Shown piece after piece: positions 11,607 through 22,872 of a stretch of DNA of 64,000 bases. Each line of letters begins with the position of its first letter. Positions within the stretch are counted from its first letter, which is position 1. Origin of the DNA: MFD04580-c1 sp963702995 (GTDB taxonomy: Bacteria > Planctomycetota > Phycisphaerae > Tepidisphaerales > Tepidisphaeraceae); the NCBI GenBank assembly GCA_963702995.1, contig OY969783.1:6510001-6574000 (forward strand), in the 5' to 3' direction. A program made the position numbers and the translations under genes. Below the pieces are notes generated by a model that was not told the DNA's origin, searched no databases, and saw only the letters and a list, made by a program, of their open reading frames with translations.

Positions 11607-13361
11607 TCATCGCAACATCAACCACGCGATCGACGCCGTCAGAGCGAATAACAGTCCGCAGTAGACCTTAATCATCAGTCGGTCAAAGCGACCCGTGAGC
11701 TCCGGGTCCGCGCTCATGTCGCGAAGGTGCTTCATGCGGCTGGCGATGCTTCCGTGGAGCCATTCGTGTTTGCTGATAGGGATGTTGTTGACCCGCGCCA
11801 CCCGGTGCAGCGCCGAGCCGAAGAGGGTGGCCCCGTAATGGCCGACGTAAGACGACTCGTCGATCGCCTCCCGTTGCGAGGGCGCGACCGACGCGCCGGC
11901 GGCCGCCACGGCGGCGGGGCCGGCGTTGACCATGCTGGCCGCGGCGCGCATCTGGACGAGGAAATCGGACCCCGCCGCATCGGCGGCCGCCACGGCGGCG
12001 GCCACCGCGCCGCCGGCATGTTCGCTGGCCTCGGCCGCCCCGCGCTCACGCTGGATCGTCCGAGCGGCGAAGACGTCCGCCTGGCGCTCAAAGCGGCGGC
12101 TCAGGAACCCGAACCCGACCACGAAGGCAATGGAGCAGGCGACGAGGCTGACGATGCTCATCGCCATCGGCCCAAGCAGATGAAGGTCACGCACCTTGTC
12201 CTCCAGCCCCATCGCGCTGAGGAACAGCACGGCGAAGAAGACAACGAACCAGATCATGTGCCGATGGACGACATGGCCCACCTCGTGGGCGAAGACGGCC
12301 TCGATCTGATCGTCAGTCATTGTTTCGAGCAGGACATCCGAGAGCAGGATGTAGCGAACCGGCGGCAACACGCCCATGACGGCGGCGTTGCCCATGTTGA
12401 ATTGTGTGTGCCAGAGGAGGATGTCGCGATAGCGCATCCCGCTGCGACGGCAAAGCGCCTCGAGGCGCCGGCGGAGCGGCGAATCCGGCAGGGGAGAGGT
12501 CTGAAGCACGCGCCGCAGCACCTCCGGCGCGATCATGAAGACCAGGCCGGCGGAGATGACCCAGAGGATCATATCGGCCTGGTCGATCTCTTCGTCGGCG
12601 GCCTTGTCGTCGGAAGATCGATCCATGGTCGATCGTTCGTCGGCCGCGGCGTCGCGCGGGCCGGTGGAGGCGCCTGTGGAGTTGATGGCGTCGGGCCTGT
12701 TCTCAGCGGCATCGGCGCCGCGCGGGTCGATCCAGTGCCGTGCGGCCGTCGGGAGCACCTCCAGGGCCGCAACCCGCACCGCATCGCGAACGACGACCAT
12801 CAGCAGGATCGGCACGATCGTAAACAATAGCTGGAGCCGCAGGTTAGAAATGAAATAGCCCCGGAACGACGGAGGGGCGTGAAGCGGCAATTCGGCATCG
12901 AGGTCAGCGAGCAGGCTCTGCTCTCGCAGCGCCCGCTCGGTGGGGAACTGCGCCCACCAGAGGCCCATCCACGCGACCATGGAGGGGAGCGTGCCGAGAA
13001 GGATCCCCGGGAGCCGAAAGGTATCGAAGCGGCCGATGCCGCTCCCTTCGACCAGGGCCCGCACGGTGCCACCCCATCCAAGCACGAAGACGCCCACCCC
13101 AAGCCAGGCCGGGATCGCCATCCGGGCGAGGAACATCGTAAGGTTGAAACGCCGGACGCGCCGGTCGAAGTTCGGGGCCGCCACCCGACGCGCAACCCGG
13201 ATCGACCCGAACCGTAAGGTCAGGACCAACAGCGGGTAGAGACCGAGGAACAGGGCGACGCCCAAGCCACGTCCCAGAAGCGCGTCGGGCGGACGCGCCC
13301 CTGGGTCCGATACGCCGGTCATCCAGAGGAGAAATAGGAGCAGGAGAAAAAGTCGCGACAC
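11607..13361 (-). CDS. Membrane-embedded M48-family zinc metalloprotease
   Basis: 584 residues with a multi-pass hydrophobic N-terminal half, an M48 zinc site FAHEVGHVVHRH (HEXXH) in the middle, and a final hydrophobic helix at the C terminus. Family members (HtpX/Ste24-like) cleave membrane or misfolded proteins at the membrane. The first residues (SRLFLLLLFLLWMTG) form a membrane segment. The section before the protease core holds a polar, low-complexity insert (about residues 210-260). The frame is intact. It lies alone between gaps, so its substrate cannot be read from context. Confidence 0.88.
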   Translation of the reverse strand: MSRLFLLLLFLLWMTGVSDPGARPPDALLGRGLGVALFLGLYPLLVLTLRFGSIRVARRVAAPNFDRRVRRFNLTMFLARMAIPAWLGVGVFVLGWGGTVRALVEGSGIGRFDTFRLPGILLGTLPSMVAWMGLWWAQFPTERALREQSLLADLDAELPLHAPPSFRGYFISNLRLQLLFTIVPILLMVVVRDAVRVAALEVLPTAARHWIDPRGADAAENRPDAINSTGASTGPRDAAADERSTMDRSSDDKAADEEIDQADMILWVISAGLVFMIAPEVLRRVLQTSPLPDSPLRRRLEALCRRSGMRYRDILLWHTQFNMGNAAVMGVLPPVRYILLSDVLLETMTDDQIEAVFAHEVGHVVHRHMIWFVVFFAVLFLSAMGLEDKVRDLHLLGPMAMSIVSLVACSIAFVVGFGFLSRRFERQADVFAARTIQRERGAAEASEHAGGAVAAAVAAADAAGSDFLVQMRAAASMVNAGPAAVAAAGASVAPSQREAIDESSYVGHYGATLFGSALHRVARVNNIPISKHEWLHGSIASRMKHLRDMSADPELTGRFDRLMIKVYCGLLFALTASIAWLMLR

Positions 13362-13961
13362 GCGTTACAGTCCGTCAGCGGTCCCTTCGCCAATGCCCCG
13401 TTCGGGGCCCGGACGCCTGTCCGAGCACGCCCGCAGTTGGGGGGATTGTCGGCCGCATGGCCACGGCTCAAGAGTATACACCGAATCGGCCCGTACAAAC
13501 CGGCAAAACGGCCCCTTGATTTTATCGAACGCGTCGTGGGGCGGAAGATCCCTACCCCTTTTCTGGCGGTGCGCGTGAGATGAGGCTTTGCCCGCGGGCA
13601 TGGCGGTCTCCGTTGCGGTTTCAGAAGTTGAAAACGCCGACGTCCGCGTCGGCTTCCACGCGGAATGCCGACGAGGACGTCGGCGCTCCCAAAGGAGACG
13701 GCCACATCGCGCGGGGAAGTCGGGCCCGTCGCGACCGCCCGGCCCACGTCCGATAACCGTCGTCTCGCGTCGCGCTGACGGCCGGGGCTGTCCGATAAAG
13801 GGAGGGCACAGGATCGGCCGGACGCTTACCCAGATTCACAAAAGATGGGCGGTTTGGGTGCCGATACGTTTAGTGTCGGCCAGTCGCCACGTCGCAATCC
13901 TTGTAGACGGAACAACATCGGAACGGCGGGCGCGGTCGGGACTTCGCAGGAGATTGAAGAG
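13362..13961. other. 600-bp gap with no supported gene; holds a REP-like palindrome
   Basis: Open frames here have no family character and overlap a strong inverted repeat at 13634-13686, so none is called. The right end contains the ribosome site of the PilZ gene (AGGAG at 13948-13952). The promoter of the minus-strand M48 gene should lie in the left part. Confidence 0.5.
13630..13692. repeat. REP-like palindrome, family A, copy 1
   Basis: Arms ACGCCGACGTCCGCGTCGGC (13634-13653) and GCCGACGAGGACGTCGGCG (from 13667) form nested inverted repeats. The same design recurs 30 kb away at 43613-43678 with matching arm sequence, so it is a dispersed element, not a local terminator. Confidence 0.7.
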
Positions 13962-14441
13962 ATGACCACACTTCACGAATGGCGGACCCCTGCGGCGAAG
14001 CCGAGCAATGCGAAGACAAGCAAGACGTCGCCGAAGTCCGGCTCGGAACGGCGCCGGTTCCGTCGGCACGACCTGGAGCACCAGTCCATCCTTCTGCATC
14101 GCTGCGACGCGACCCGCGGCGACACCACGCTGACCTTCGGCCAGATCATCGACCTGTCGCCGGGCGGCGTGCGGGTTCGGACCAGCGAATCGGCGGTTCG
14201 GGCGGACCAGCAGATTCGGGTGAGCCTCCGCCTGCCGGCCTACGCCGGGATCTGCCCGTTCGTTGACACGACGAACGGCCAGCCGCGACCGCGTCGCGAA
14301 TGGACCGGCTGGATGACCGTCAGCCGCGTCCAGTCCCTCGGTGAGCAGCAGTACGAAGTCGCCGGACAACTGGTCGATATGGAAGAGATGGACCGCGGGA
14401 TGCTGGGCCTGTATCTGTCTACACAGCCGCTGGCGGCCTGA
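13962..14441 (+). CDS. PilZ-domain protein (predicted c-di-GMP receptor)
   Basis: 159 residues from ATG 13962, which has AGGAG 9 bases upstream; upstream in-frame starts lack a site. After a short polar lead, the PilZ signature is visible: basic ERRRFRRHDLE (RxxxR-type ligand arm) and DLSPGGVRVRT (D/NxSxxG), followed by beta-barrel-like sequence. PilZ domains bind c-di-GMP and pass the signal to motility, polysaccharide or transcription partners. No partner domain is fused here. Two diguanylate cyclases lie within 10 kb. Ends before a strong terminator. Confidence 0.82.
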   Translation: MTTLHEWRTPAAKPSNAKTSKTSPKSGSERRRFRRHDLEHQSILLHRCDATRGDTTLTFGQIIDLSPGGVRVRTSESAVRADQQIRVSLRLPAYAGICPFVDTTNGQPRPRREWTGWMTVSRVQSLGEQQYEVAGQLVDMEEMDRGMLGLYLSTQPLAA

Positions 14442-14487
14442 ACTCCCGCGGCCGGCGAACGATCTGGCGCCGCGGCACCGACGGATT

Positions 14488-14536
14488 AAGCCAGCCCTTG
14501 GCGCCATCATCGGCCGCCGAGGGCTGGCTTGTTTTC
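14488..14536. terminator. Intrinsic terminator between convergent PilZ and esterase genes
   Basis: Stem AAGCCAGCCCT (14488-14498) pairs with AGGGCTGGCTT (14520-14530) and is followed by GTTTTC. It lies between the PilZ stop (+) and the esterase stop (-). The run of A at the other side is short, so it works best for the + strand. Confidence 0.75.
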
Positions 14537-14562
14537 GTCGCGAGGACCGGCGGGCCTCCAGC

Positions 14563-15318
14563 TCATTCGCCCGCGCCGTCGCCGTCGGCGTGAAATTGAA
14601 TCGCCTCCTGGATGTGGGCATCCCAATAGTCCCAGTCATGCCCGCCCGGGAACTCGCGATAGAGGTGGGGGATCCCGGTGCGGGTTAGATCGGCGTGCAG
14701 ACGGCGGTTCGCATCGAGCAGGAAGTCGTCGGTCCCGCAGTCGAGCAGAAGCCGGGGGAGCATGCCGGCCGCCTGGGCGCGCGCGCCAAGTGGAGCAGAT
14801 CGTGGTCGGTGCCGGCCGGAGAGTGGCCGAAGATCCGCGCATGCTCGGCGGCCGCCAGCGGGCCTTCGCCTTTCGGGCCGATCAGCGTCGAATGGTCCAC
14901 CGCGCCCGAGTGGCTGTTCGCGCTGGCGAATCGATCCGGGTACTTCAGCGCCGTCCGCAGAGCGCCGTACCCGCCCATAGAGAGGCCGCCAATCGCCCGC
15001 GGCGCGGCGGGGGTCGGCGGGGAAGGAACGCTCGACGAAATCGACCAGTTCCTCACCGATATAAGCGCCGTATGTCGGCCCCGATTCGTTGTCGGTATAG
15101 AAACCGCGAAACCCATCCGGCATGACGACGATGAGCGGCCGATCCCGGATGTACCACTCGATCCGCGTCCGTCGAAGCCATGTGGTGTGGTCGTCAGACA
15201 GGCCGTGCAACAGATAGAACGTCCGATACGGCGGACGCCCCACCTCGGGCAGCAGCACCATCGCCCCAACTTTTTGCTTGAGCGTCTTGCTCTGCCAATG
15301 AACGTGACACATCGCCAT
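14563..15318 (-). CDS. FrmB/EstD-like alpha/beta-hydrolase esterase (frame-broken)
   Basis: Resembles the tributyrin/S-formylglutathione-type esterases (FrmB/antigen-85 fold): LLHGLSDDHTTWLRR, MPDGFRGFYTDN, nucleophile elbow GGLSMGGYGALR, acid region LLDCGTDDFLLDANR and catalytic-His segment EFPGGHDWDYWDAH. The middle (about 15000-14790, containing the Ser elbow) is in a different frame from both ends, so two compensating indels are needed. ATG 15318 (MAMCHVHW) begins the conserved part; the frame is open further upstream but that stretch is unconserved in character. Likely a soluble hydrolase; natural substrate unknown. Confidence 0.82.
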   Translation of the reverse strand: MAMCHVHWQSKTLKQKVGAMVLLPEVGRPPYRTFYLLHGLSDDHTTWLRRTRIEWYIRDRPLIVVMPDGFRGFYTDNESGPTYGAYIGEELVDFVERSFPADPRRAAGDWRPLYGRVRRSADGAEVPGSIRQREQPLGRGGPFDADRPERRRPAGGRRACADLRPLSGRHRPRSAPLGARAQAAGMLPRLLLDCGTDDFLLDANRRLHADLTRTGIPHLYREFPGGHDWDYWDAHIQEAIQFHADGDGAGE

Positions 15319-16181
15319 CGGTGCGCTCCAGCGGAAAAGGCCCTTTCGCGGCGAGGCGTGGTCGCCCAGCCCATGTCGCTCGCCTGGAAGGCAAGGCAGT
15401 CTGCCGCGAGCCGTGCGCCCGGGCAAGGCACGGCCGGCGCGCGCAGACTGAAAATAGAATCGTATCGGCGGGAAGAATGCCGCGGGCCGGCGGTACAGTT
15501 CCCTTGGCGGCGTCAAATGGCGGCGAGAACGACCGGCAGATCTGATCGCTCCCGTGGCACCGACGCCGATGGGCTTCCCGGCGTTCCGTTCGCCCTGACC
15601 GAACCTCGAATTTCACCCCCGGCATGAGCGGTCCGGCGTCGGGAGCAAGACCGCAATCATCCCGCTGCGACGGGCGACGGGGCCTCCGATCAAGGTCCCG
15701 TCCCCGTACGGCGTGGGCCGCCCCCATCGCAGGCGTCACGCCGCATTCCTATGGCCGTCGCTCGGCACCCCGGGTTTGTGGCGATCTTTTGTTGCGACAC
15801 CTCGTTCCCGCGAAGGCGCGGAAGCCAAACGTAGGGCGTGGTTCACCACGCCTCCTCATGCGGTGGCGTGGTAGACCACGCCCCACTTCACAGGACTCCT
15901 CCCCCCAAAGGTGGCCACGCCCGGGGATCAGAACATCGCCTCCTCACGCACCGCCATAGGGCTCGGATCGGCTCCCATCCCCGCAAAAGACCCCCGCCGG
16001 CCGGGCCACGGTTAACTGCTTCCGAGCGTCTGCCGAAAGGAGAAGGGCGACACTTCGTTTTAGTCACCGACGAAGTGCGACAGCCGTCCGCCCCTCCGCG
16101 GCCGCATGCCGCATCCGCGGGTCGCATACCCCGCATCGACGCGGAAAGGGGCAGGTTTCGCCGCCGCATGGGACACGTTCA
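15319..16181. other. 860-bp gap without a supported gene, with perfect palindromes
   Basis: Open frames here look like GC-rich noise. Two perfect 18-bp palindromes lie at 15835-15852 and 15865-15882. The gap separates divergent genes (esterase on -, Cache/GGDEF/EAL on +), so it should hold both promoters, but none was clear by eye. Confidence 0.5.
15835..15882. repeat. Palindrome family B: two adjacent GGCGTGGT..ACCACGCC units
   Basis: GGCGTGGTTCACCACGCC (15835-15852) and GGCGTGGTAGACCACGCC (15865-15882) are perfect 8-bp-arm palindromes 12 bp apart. The first recurs as its exact reverse complement at 47068-47085, and a degraded relative lies near 11316-11363. Confidence 0.75.
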
Positions 16182-19100
16182 ATGGCCCTTTCGCCGCAGA
16201 AAAGCCTAAGAACCCGGCTCGCACTGGTGACGCTCGCGGCAACGCTCCCCGCCATGGCGGCGGCGGTCTTCTGCATCAGCGCTTATGCTTCGCACAACCT
16301 TCGCGCGCAGTCGGAACTGCGGCTCGAGGCGGCCGCTCGCGACCTTGCCGACATCGCCGAAGCCTGGGACCAGCGAACCACTCTGATCCTCAACACCATC
16401 GCGTCGGCCCCGGGGATGGCGACGATGGATCCGCGAACCCATCAGGCTACGCTCGCTCAAGCCACCGCGATGTATCGGACCGACGCCGTTCTATTGACGG
16501 CCCGCCTTGACGGCACCAGCCTCGCCCGCAGCGACGACGAGCCCAACCGGAACTTCGCTGACCGCGAATGGTTTCGCCGCGCCGCGGACGGCGATCCCTG
16601 CACCCGCCAGGTGCTGATCGGTCGAGCCCGGGGGAAGCCGGCGCTGTGCGTCTCCAGCCCGATCCGCGACGCGCGCGGCGCGGTCGTCGGCGTCGCGATG
16701 GTGGGCACCAGCCTGTCGAGCCTCGCCGAGCAGGTCCACGCGCGGCGAATCGGCGAAGGGGGCGCCGCCTTCGTGGTGGACTCCGGAGGGAAAGTCGTCG
16801 CGTGCCCCGAGCAGGCGTTCGTCGCCCCCCTCCAGGTGCTGTGCGCGGACGAGGCGTTCCGGCCGATCCTCCGATCCCCACGCGGCGGACCGAGCACTTG
16901 CACGCTGGGCGGACAGCGCTGGCTCTCCTACACGTGCCCCGTCGCCAATGGCTGGACGGCGGTCACCATGCGCCGGAAGATGAAGCCCTGGGCGATGCGC
17001 GACGGTTCGAGAAGGTCGCCGGGTGCGCCGGCGCCGCGGGCGTCATGATCGCCGGCCTGGCCACGCTCTGGACCGCCCGGCGGCTGACGCGCCCGATTGT
17101 CGAGCTCACCGATGCCGCCTGCGAGATCGCCGCGGCCGACCTGGCGGCCGGGCCCTGGGGGCGCGAGTGGAAAACGGGGCTCGCCGCGAGTCGAAACGAC
17201 GAGCTGGGCGTGCTTGCCCGAGCCTTCGGCGAGATGGTCGCCCGGATCGAACGGGGATATCGATCGATCGAGCAGCGCGTCGCGACCCGGACGGCCGAGA
17301 TCACGCGGAGCCATGCCGAGCTACGCGCCGTGAGGGAGTCGTCGCTCGACTGCATCCTGAACACCGATCGTCACGGACGCGTGACCGACCTTAACCCCGC
17401 CGCCGAGCTGGCGTTTAAGTGCGCCCGATCCGAGGCGATCGGGCGAGGGCTCGACCAATTCTTTCTGCCGCCTTCAGGAACGGCCGCCCCGGCTTCCGCC
17501 GCGGGGACGTCCGCCACCGTCCCTCCGATCGCGACCTTCCCCAAGCTCGGCCAGCGCGTGCCGGTCATCGCGGTCCGCGGGGACGGCGCCGTTCCCGGTC
17601 GAAGCGGTTCTGATGCCGATCCGCCTGGACGGCCCCGACGCGCTGCCGGCGGGGTATGTCGCCTTCGTGCGGGACACCACTGATAGCGAGCGCGAATATC
17701 GCGCGGCGTTTGAGTTCGCGGGGGTCGGGAAGGCGAGGGCGGAGGCGGGGAGCGGGCGCCTTCTGCGGGTCAACAAGAAATACTGCGAGATAATGGGGTG
17801 TACCGCCGCCGAGCTTATCGGGCGCGATATGTTCTCGATGACGCACCCGGACGATCGCGCCGCGGAGCGTGTTGCCTTCGACCTGGCCGCCGCGTCGCCG
17901 ACGGGCGATTACGCCATCGAGCAGCGGGTGATCCGCGGGGACGGCCGCGTCGTCTGGGCGCAGGTCAACACGTGCTTCACCCGCGACGAAACAGGGCGGC
18001 CGGTGGAGGCGCTGTCGGTGGTGCTGGACGTTAGCCAGCGAAAGCGTGCCGAGCAACTGGAGACCAGCCGGCGCGAGGCGCTCGAGATGGTGGCGGCCGG
18101 GGCCGGCGTTGACGACGTCATCGGGCGGGTCGTGGTGACGATCGGGCAGCAGTGCGAGGGGATGTCGGCGGCCGCCTACCTGCTGCGCGACGGCCGATTC
18201 TGCCGCATTGTCAACCGAGCTGGCCCGGGCGGCTCGGCCGCCGAGTCGCCGGGCGCGACGGGCCGCGCCCCGCCCCGGCACGGCGCCGCGAACTGGCCCG
18301 CGAACATGGAAGGCCCGTGGGTGAGGCTGATGGCCGGCCTTTTCGAGCGGGCCAACGCCGCCGAGGCCGACGCGGAGCGGGCGCTGGTCGTGATCGACGT
18401 CGCGACCGACCCGCTATTTGAGGGCAGGGCCGCGCCTGACGACTTGCCGTGGCCGCGATCGGTCTGGTTCATCCCGATCCGTACCGCCGGCGGGGAGCCG
18501 GCCGGGTTCTTCGTCCTGGCCAGTGAAGAAGCCCGCGCGCCGGACGCGGCCGAACGGGCGGTGCTCGAGACGTCCGCCAAGCTCGCGGTGGTCAGTGTCG
18601 AGCATCGGCTGATGGCCGATCAGATGGCGCACCGAGCCCAGCACGATTCGCTGACCGGCCTGCCGAACCGCCAGCTCTTCGAGGACCAGTTGCTCCAGGC
18701 GCTGGCGCGGGCGCGGCGCGAAGGGCGCGGCGTGGGCCTCTGTTACGTCGATCTGGACTGGTTCAAGCAGATCAATGACACCTTCGGCCATCACGCGGGG
18801 GACCACCTGCTCAACCAGGCGATCGCGCGGTGGGTCGGCTGCCTGCGCGACACGGACACTCTGGCCCGGCTGGGCGGGGATGAGTTCGGCCTCGTCCTCC
18901 CGGGGCTTGACGCCGGCGAAGACGTGGTGCGGGTCGGGAACCGGCTCCTTGAGGTCCTTCGCGAGCCGTTCCACATCGCCGGTCGGGAGCTTTATGTGAC
19001 CGCGAGCATTGGCATGGCGATCTTCCCGGACGATGCGGCCGATGCCGAATCGCTCCGTCGCTGCGCCGATGCCGCGATGTACGGAGCGAAGAACTCCGGC

Positions 19101-19970
19101 CGCAACAACTGCCGCTTTTTCACGCCGGAGCTCAACGCCGCGTCAGTCAAGCGGGTCGAGTTGGAGGGGGAGCTGCGCCGGGCGATGCAGCACGGCGGGT
19201 TCGAGCTGCACTATCAGCCGATCGTGGATCGCAGTCGGGTTGTCCGCGGGGCCGAGGCCTTGCTGCGGCTGCGAACGCGCGAGGGCGCGTTCATCTCGCC
19301 GACAACCTTTATCCCCATCGCGGAGGAGACCGGACTGATCGTCCCGATCGGGACGTGGGTGCTTCGAGAAGCGTGCCGCCAGGCCAAGCGCTGGGAGCAG
19401 GCGGGGCGCGGCTCCCCGCGGATGGCGGTGAACGTGTCGGCGCTGCAGTTCGCCCAGGCGGATTTCGTCGAAGTCGTGCTCGGCGCGGTGGCCGAAGAAG
19501 GGCTGACCCCATCGACATTGTGCATCGAGATCACCGAATCGCTGCTCATGCGCAACGCCGCCGACGTGACGCAGAAGCTCGCGCGGATTCGGGAACATGG
19601 GGTCTGCGTCGCCATCGACGACTTCGGGACCGGGTACTCCTCGCTCGCCTACCTGCAACGCCTGCCGATCGATACGTTGAAGATCGATCGCTCCTTCGTG
19701 CGCGACATGATCGAGCCGGCCCTGCCCGCCGCCAGTGATCCCCGGCGCGCCATTCCCGGCACCGACGCGAGCGGAGCGATGATCGTCCGCGCCATCACGT
19801 CGCTTGCCCATAATCTGGGGATGAAAGTCGTCGCGGAAGGGATCGAGACCGAGTGGCAAGCGCAGTTCCTGCTCGAGGCGGGGTGCGACTCGATGCAAGG
19901 ATACCTCTTCGGAAGGCCCGCCGCCGCCGACGCCTTCGGCCTGCTGCTGGGGCCAGCGAAGGCCGCTTAG
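16182..19970 (+). CDS. Cache-HAMP-PAS-PAS-GAF-GGDEF-EAL c-di-GMP enzyme (frame-broken)
   Basis: About 1,260 residues when restored. An N-terminal membrane helix (residues 10-35) is followed by a periplasmic Cache-like sensor with DREWFRRA, then a second helix (GVMIAGLATLWTARRL) with HAMP, PAS, PAS (HPDDRAAERV), GAF, GGDEF and EAL. The cyclase site is intact (ARLGGDEFGLV) with an RxxD inhibitory site (RDTD) five residues before it. The phosphodiesterase site also looks intact: EALLR, NVSAL, EITES, IDDFGTGYSS, LKIDRSF, AEGIET. It may therefore make or break c-di-GMP, with the choice set by the sensors. Frame changes lie near 16990 (before HAMP) and 17590 (end of first PAS). It stands alone, with a PilZ gene 1.7 kb upstream. 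Confidence 0.88.
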
Positions 19971-20020
19971 ACGAAGAGTCAAGAGCTTCGTCGTTCGTCT
20001 TCGAACGCCGCCTGACGGAA

Positions 20021-20163
20021 GCCCTCACCCTAACCCTCCCCATGAGTAGATGGGAGAGGGGCCGGAAGCTTTTATCTCTTTGCGCGGGGTGGTTGCGGAG
20101 CGGCGATCGAGAAAATTCTCCCTCGCCCATGGATTCATGGGAGAGGGTTCGGGTGAGGGTCCT
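20021..20163. repeat. Inverted-repeat pair, family D (CCCTCACCCTAACCCTC type)
   Basis: CCCTCACCCTAACCCTCCCC (from 20022) faces GGGAGAGGGTTCGGGTGAGGGT (ending 20161), with inner ATGAGTAGATGGGAGAGG / CCATGGATTCATGGGAGAGG arms. It fills most of the 385-bp gap between the GGDEF-EAL gene and the next kinase. Repeats of this wording are common dispersed intergenic elements in GC-rich bacteria. Confidence 0.65.
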
Positions 20164-20356
20164 TCATCCGCGTACGCAGTCGGCATGACCGTCTCAACCG
20201 ACGGCTCCCGCAGGGCCGCTACAGCCCGTGGCCGGCGCCGGGCTGGCGGTCGATGGGGCAACTGCCGCCACCCGGCACGCTTAACTCCCGCCTCCGGCTC
20301 GTCGATTACTTAGGGGAAGCGCCTGCCAGCGCCCGGGCCGTTGTCGCTTCTTCCGT

Positions 20357-22191
20357 ATGACTTTGACGCAGACGCAAACATCGGCCGGTCCTCGCCGCTT
20401 AAGCCGGTGGCTGCCCTGGCGTGTTTCGACACGGACCGGGTTCCAGGGAAAGCTTGTCCTGAGCTCCGTCTTCCTTCTCGCCGCGGCGCTGGGGATGAGC
20501 TGTTGGCTGTTCGTGTCGGAATCGGGCGACGCCATGGATCACATGGCGGCGGACCAGGCGGCGGCCGTCTCTCGAACGCTCGCGCTGGCCAGCGAGACGC
20601 CGCTGGCCGAGCAGGACCGCGCCGAGCTGTCCCGAATTGGGGCGAACCTTCTGAAAACACCGGGAGTGGTGGCGCTCGCCTTCCTGGGCCCGTCCGGCAA
20701 GCCGCTGTCGGTCTCGGCCCGCGACGGCTGCCTCGCTCCGGCATGGTTCTCGGGCCTGGGTCGGTACAGGTCGTCCAAGGCAAATGGCGCTGACGCGTCG
20801 GACGCCGCTCCGTTCCAGCCGCATCGCCATACGCTCGACGGGCTCGGGCCTTTCCTGGAGCTGACCACGCCGGTCACCCGGCAGGCCTCTTCGGCGGCCG
20901 CCAACGCTCCGTTGGGTGCCGGGCGGCTGGTGGGGTTTGTGACCCTCTGCCTCGCGCAGCGGGAGAATGAATACCGAGTTAGGAACATCGCGCTGTCGGT
21001 CGTATTGATCGGCGCCGGGGCAATCCTGGTCAGCCTGCCGGTGACGTATGGCCTGGTGCACCGCATCTTCGCGCCGATCCGCGAGCTGGTGGCGGCCGCC
21101 GACCGAATCGCCCGGGGCGACTTCAGCGCCCGGGTCGCCTTTGACCGGCCCGACGTGATCGGCACGCTTGCCCGATCGTTCAACGAGATGGCGGTTTGCG
21201 TGCGCCAGCAGCGGCACGAGCTGGCGGAAGCAAACCAGCAGCTTTCGGCGGCGAACGTGCAGTTGGGCGAGGCCAACTCCCGGCTTGCGGAGGCGAACCG
21301 CGACCTGGAGGAAAAGGTGAGCCAGCGGACGGCGCAGGTGGAGTCCACCGCCGCCGCGCTGACGGCCGCCAACCGCCGGCTGAGTGGGGAGATTGCCGAG
21401 AAGGAGAGCTTCCTCAGAACCGTCTCGCACGATCTGGCCGCGCCGCTTCGCAACATCGAAGGGATCGCGTCGATGCTGCTGATGAAGCATCGCGAGCAGT
21501 TTGACCCGGACGTGATTCATCGCCTGGAGCGTATCCAGAAAAATGTGCAGGCGGAATCGAACCTGATCGCCGAACTGCTGGAGCTCAGCCGCATCAAGAC
21601 GCGCCGGCAGCGGATGGAGCCCGTGGACCTGAACGAGCTGATCCGCGAAGTGGCGGAGATGTTCACGCAGGACCTGGAGAACCGGCGGATCTCACTCGTC
21701 CTGGAAGGGGCGTTCCCGGCGCTGACGTGTGAGCGGGCGCGGATGCGGCAGGTGTTTCAGAACCTGATCGACAACGCGATCAAGTACATGGGCACCGGCG
21801 GCGACCAGCCCGGCGCCGAATCGACGAATGAAATCCGCGTCGGCGGGCGGGCGACGACGGGGAGTTTGAGTTCTTCGTGCGTGACAACGGCGTCGGGATC
21901 GAGCCGGAAGAAGTGGAGAAGGTCTTCCACGTCTTCCGCCGCGGCAAGAATGCGGCGGCGAGAGGCGTCGAAGGGCGGGGCGTCGGGCTGGCGACCGTCA
22001 AGAGCATCGTTGAGACGTACGGCGGCACGATCTGGGTGGAAAGCCGTCCAGGCGAGGGAAGCACCTTCAGATTCACCGTGAACGCGGCCCATGTGTTGGC
22101 ACACGCGGCCGACCGCGACGCGGAGGGCGTGACGCCTGTGACGGTGGAGTTGGGCCAAGCAATGACCGGCCCCGTCCCCAGAGCCGCATGA
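20357..22191 (+). CDS. Membrane sensor histidine kinase, HAMP + HisKA + HATPase (one frame change)
   Basis: N-terminal helix (KLVLSSVFLLAAALGMSCWL), a periplasmic loop of about 170 residues, a second helix (VVLIGAGAILVSLPVTYGLV), HAMP, a long coiled coil built of EANxxLxxAN repeats, then a phytochrome-type HisKA (RTVSHDLAAPLRNIEG) and HATPase (N-box NLIDNAIKYMG; G-boxes RDNGVGIEPEEVEKVF, GRGVGLATVKSIV). The frame breaks near 21860, between N and G1 boxes, and is restored by one missing base. Followed after 69 bp by a single-domain receiver and then a receiver-GGDEF gene on the same strand, its likely output chain. Confidence 0.88.
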
Positions 22192-22260
22192 GTCGGCGAC
22201 GCCGCAACGGTCGCGGCGGAGTGGCGCCAAAGTATCGGGTCGTGAGTCAGGAGAGCGCAC

Positions 22261-22764
22261 ATGGCAACCCGGGTTTTGGGAAACCAGCCGACTTCTTCGC
22301 GAGAAGTCGAGGAGCCGATCTCGATCCTCCTTGTGGACGACGACCCGGACTGCCGCATGCTGATCCGTGATGCGATCGCCGAGAGCAAGGTCAGGAACCG
22401 CGTGTTCGAAGTGGCCGACGGACAGGAGGCGATCGATTTCCTCAATCGCCGCGCCCAGTTTCGCGACGCGCCGCGGCCGGGACTGATCTTTCTCGATATA
22501 GAAATGCCCGGGATGAACGGTCAGGAGACGCTGCGGGCGATCCGGAGCCTGCAGGAACTGAAAGACGTGCCGGTGGTGATGATGACGGGCGTGAGCGACG
22601 AGTCTCACATGCAGCAGGCGGCCGCCAACGGCGCGAACAGCTACACGATTAAGCCGGCGAACGCCGAGCAGTTCCTTCGCACGGTCCTGGCGAGCACCGA
22701 TTATTGGCTTCGGATCCACCAGTACCCGGCTCATCATTTGCCGGCCGATGCGTGTCGTCGTTGA
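22261..22764 (+). CDS. Single-domain response regulator (Rcp1-like)
   Basis: 167 residues, essentially a receiver alone. Acidic pocket LLVDDDPD, phospho-acceptor in IFLDIEMPGMNG, Thr in VVMMTGVSD, Lys in YTIKPAN. The longer loop before the phospho-site and the FLNRRAQF segment fit the Rcp1-type receivers that pair with phytochrome-like kinases of the HisKA kind found just upstream. A GGAGAG lies shortly before the ATG. With no output domain, it probably acts as a phosphate shuttle or by protein contact. Confidence 0.9.
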   Translation: MATRVLGNQPTSSREVEEPISILLVDDDPDCRMLIRDAIAESKVRNRVFEVADGQEAIDFLNRRAQFRDAPRPGLIFLDIEMPGMNGQETLRAIRSLQELKDVPVVMMTGVSDESHMQQAAANGANSYTIKPANAEQFLRTVLASTDYWLRIHQYPAHHLPADACRR

Positions 22765-22872
22765 CGTCGATCGATGTGAAGCCCGAGGTGATGAGGGAGC
22801 GTCGTCGGAATTTCGCAGGTCCAGAGGCCTGGCCGCCGTACGAAACGGGTTAGAGCCTTCAGGAAGGTCGCC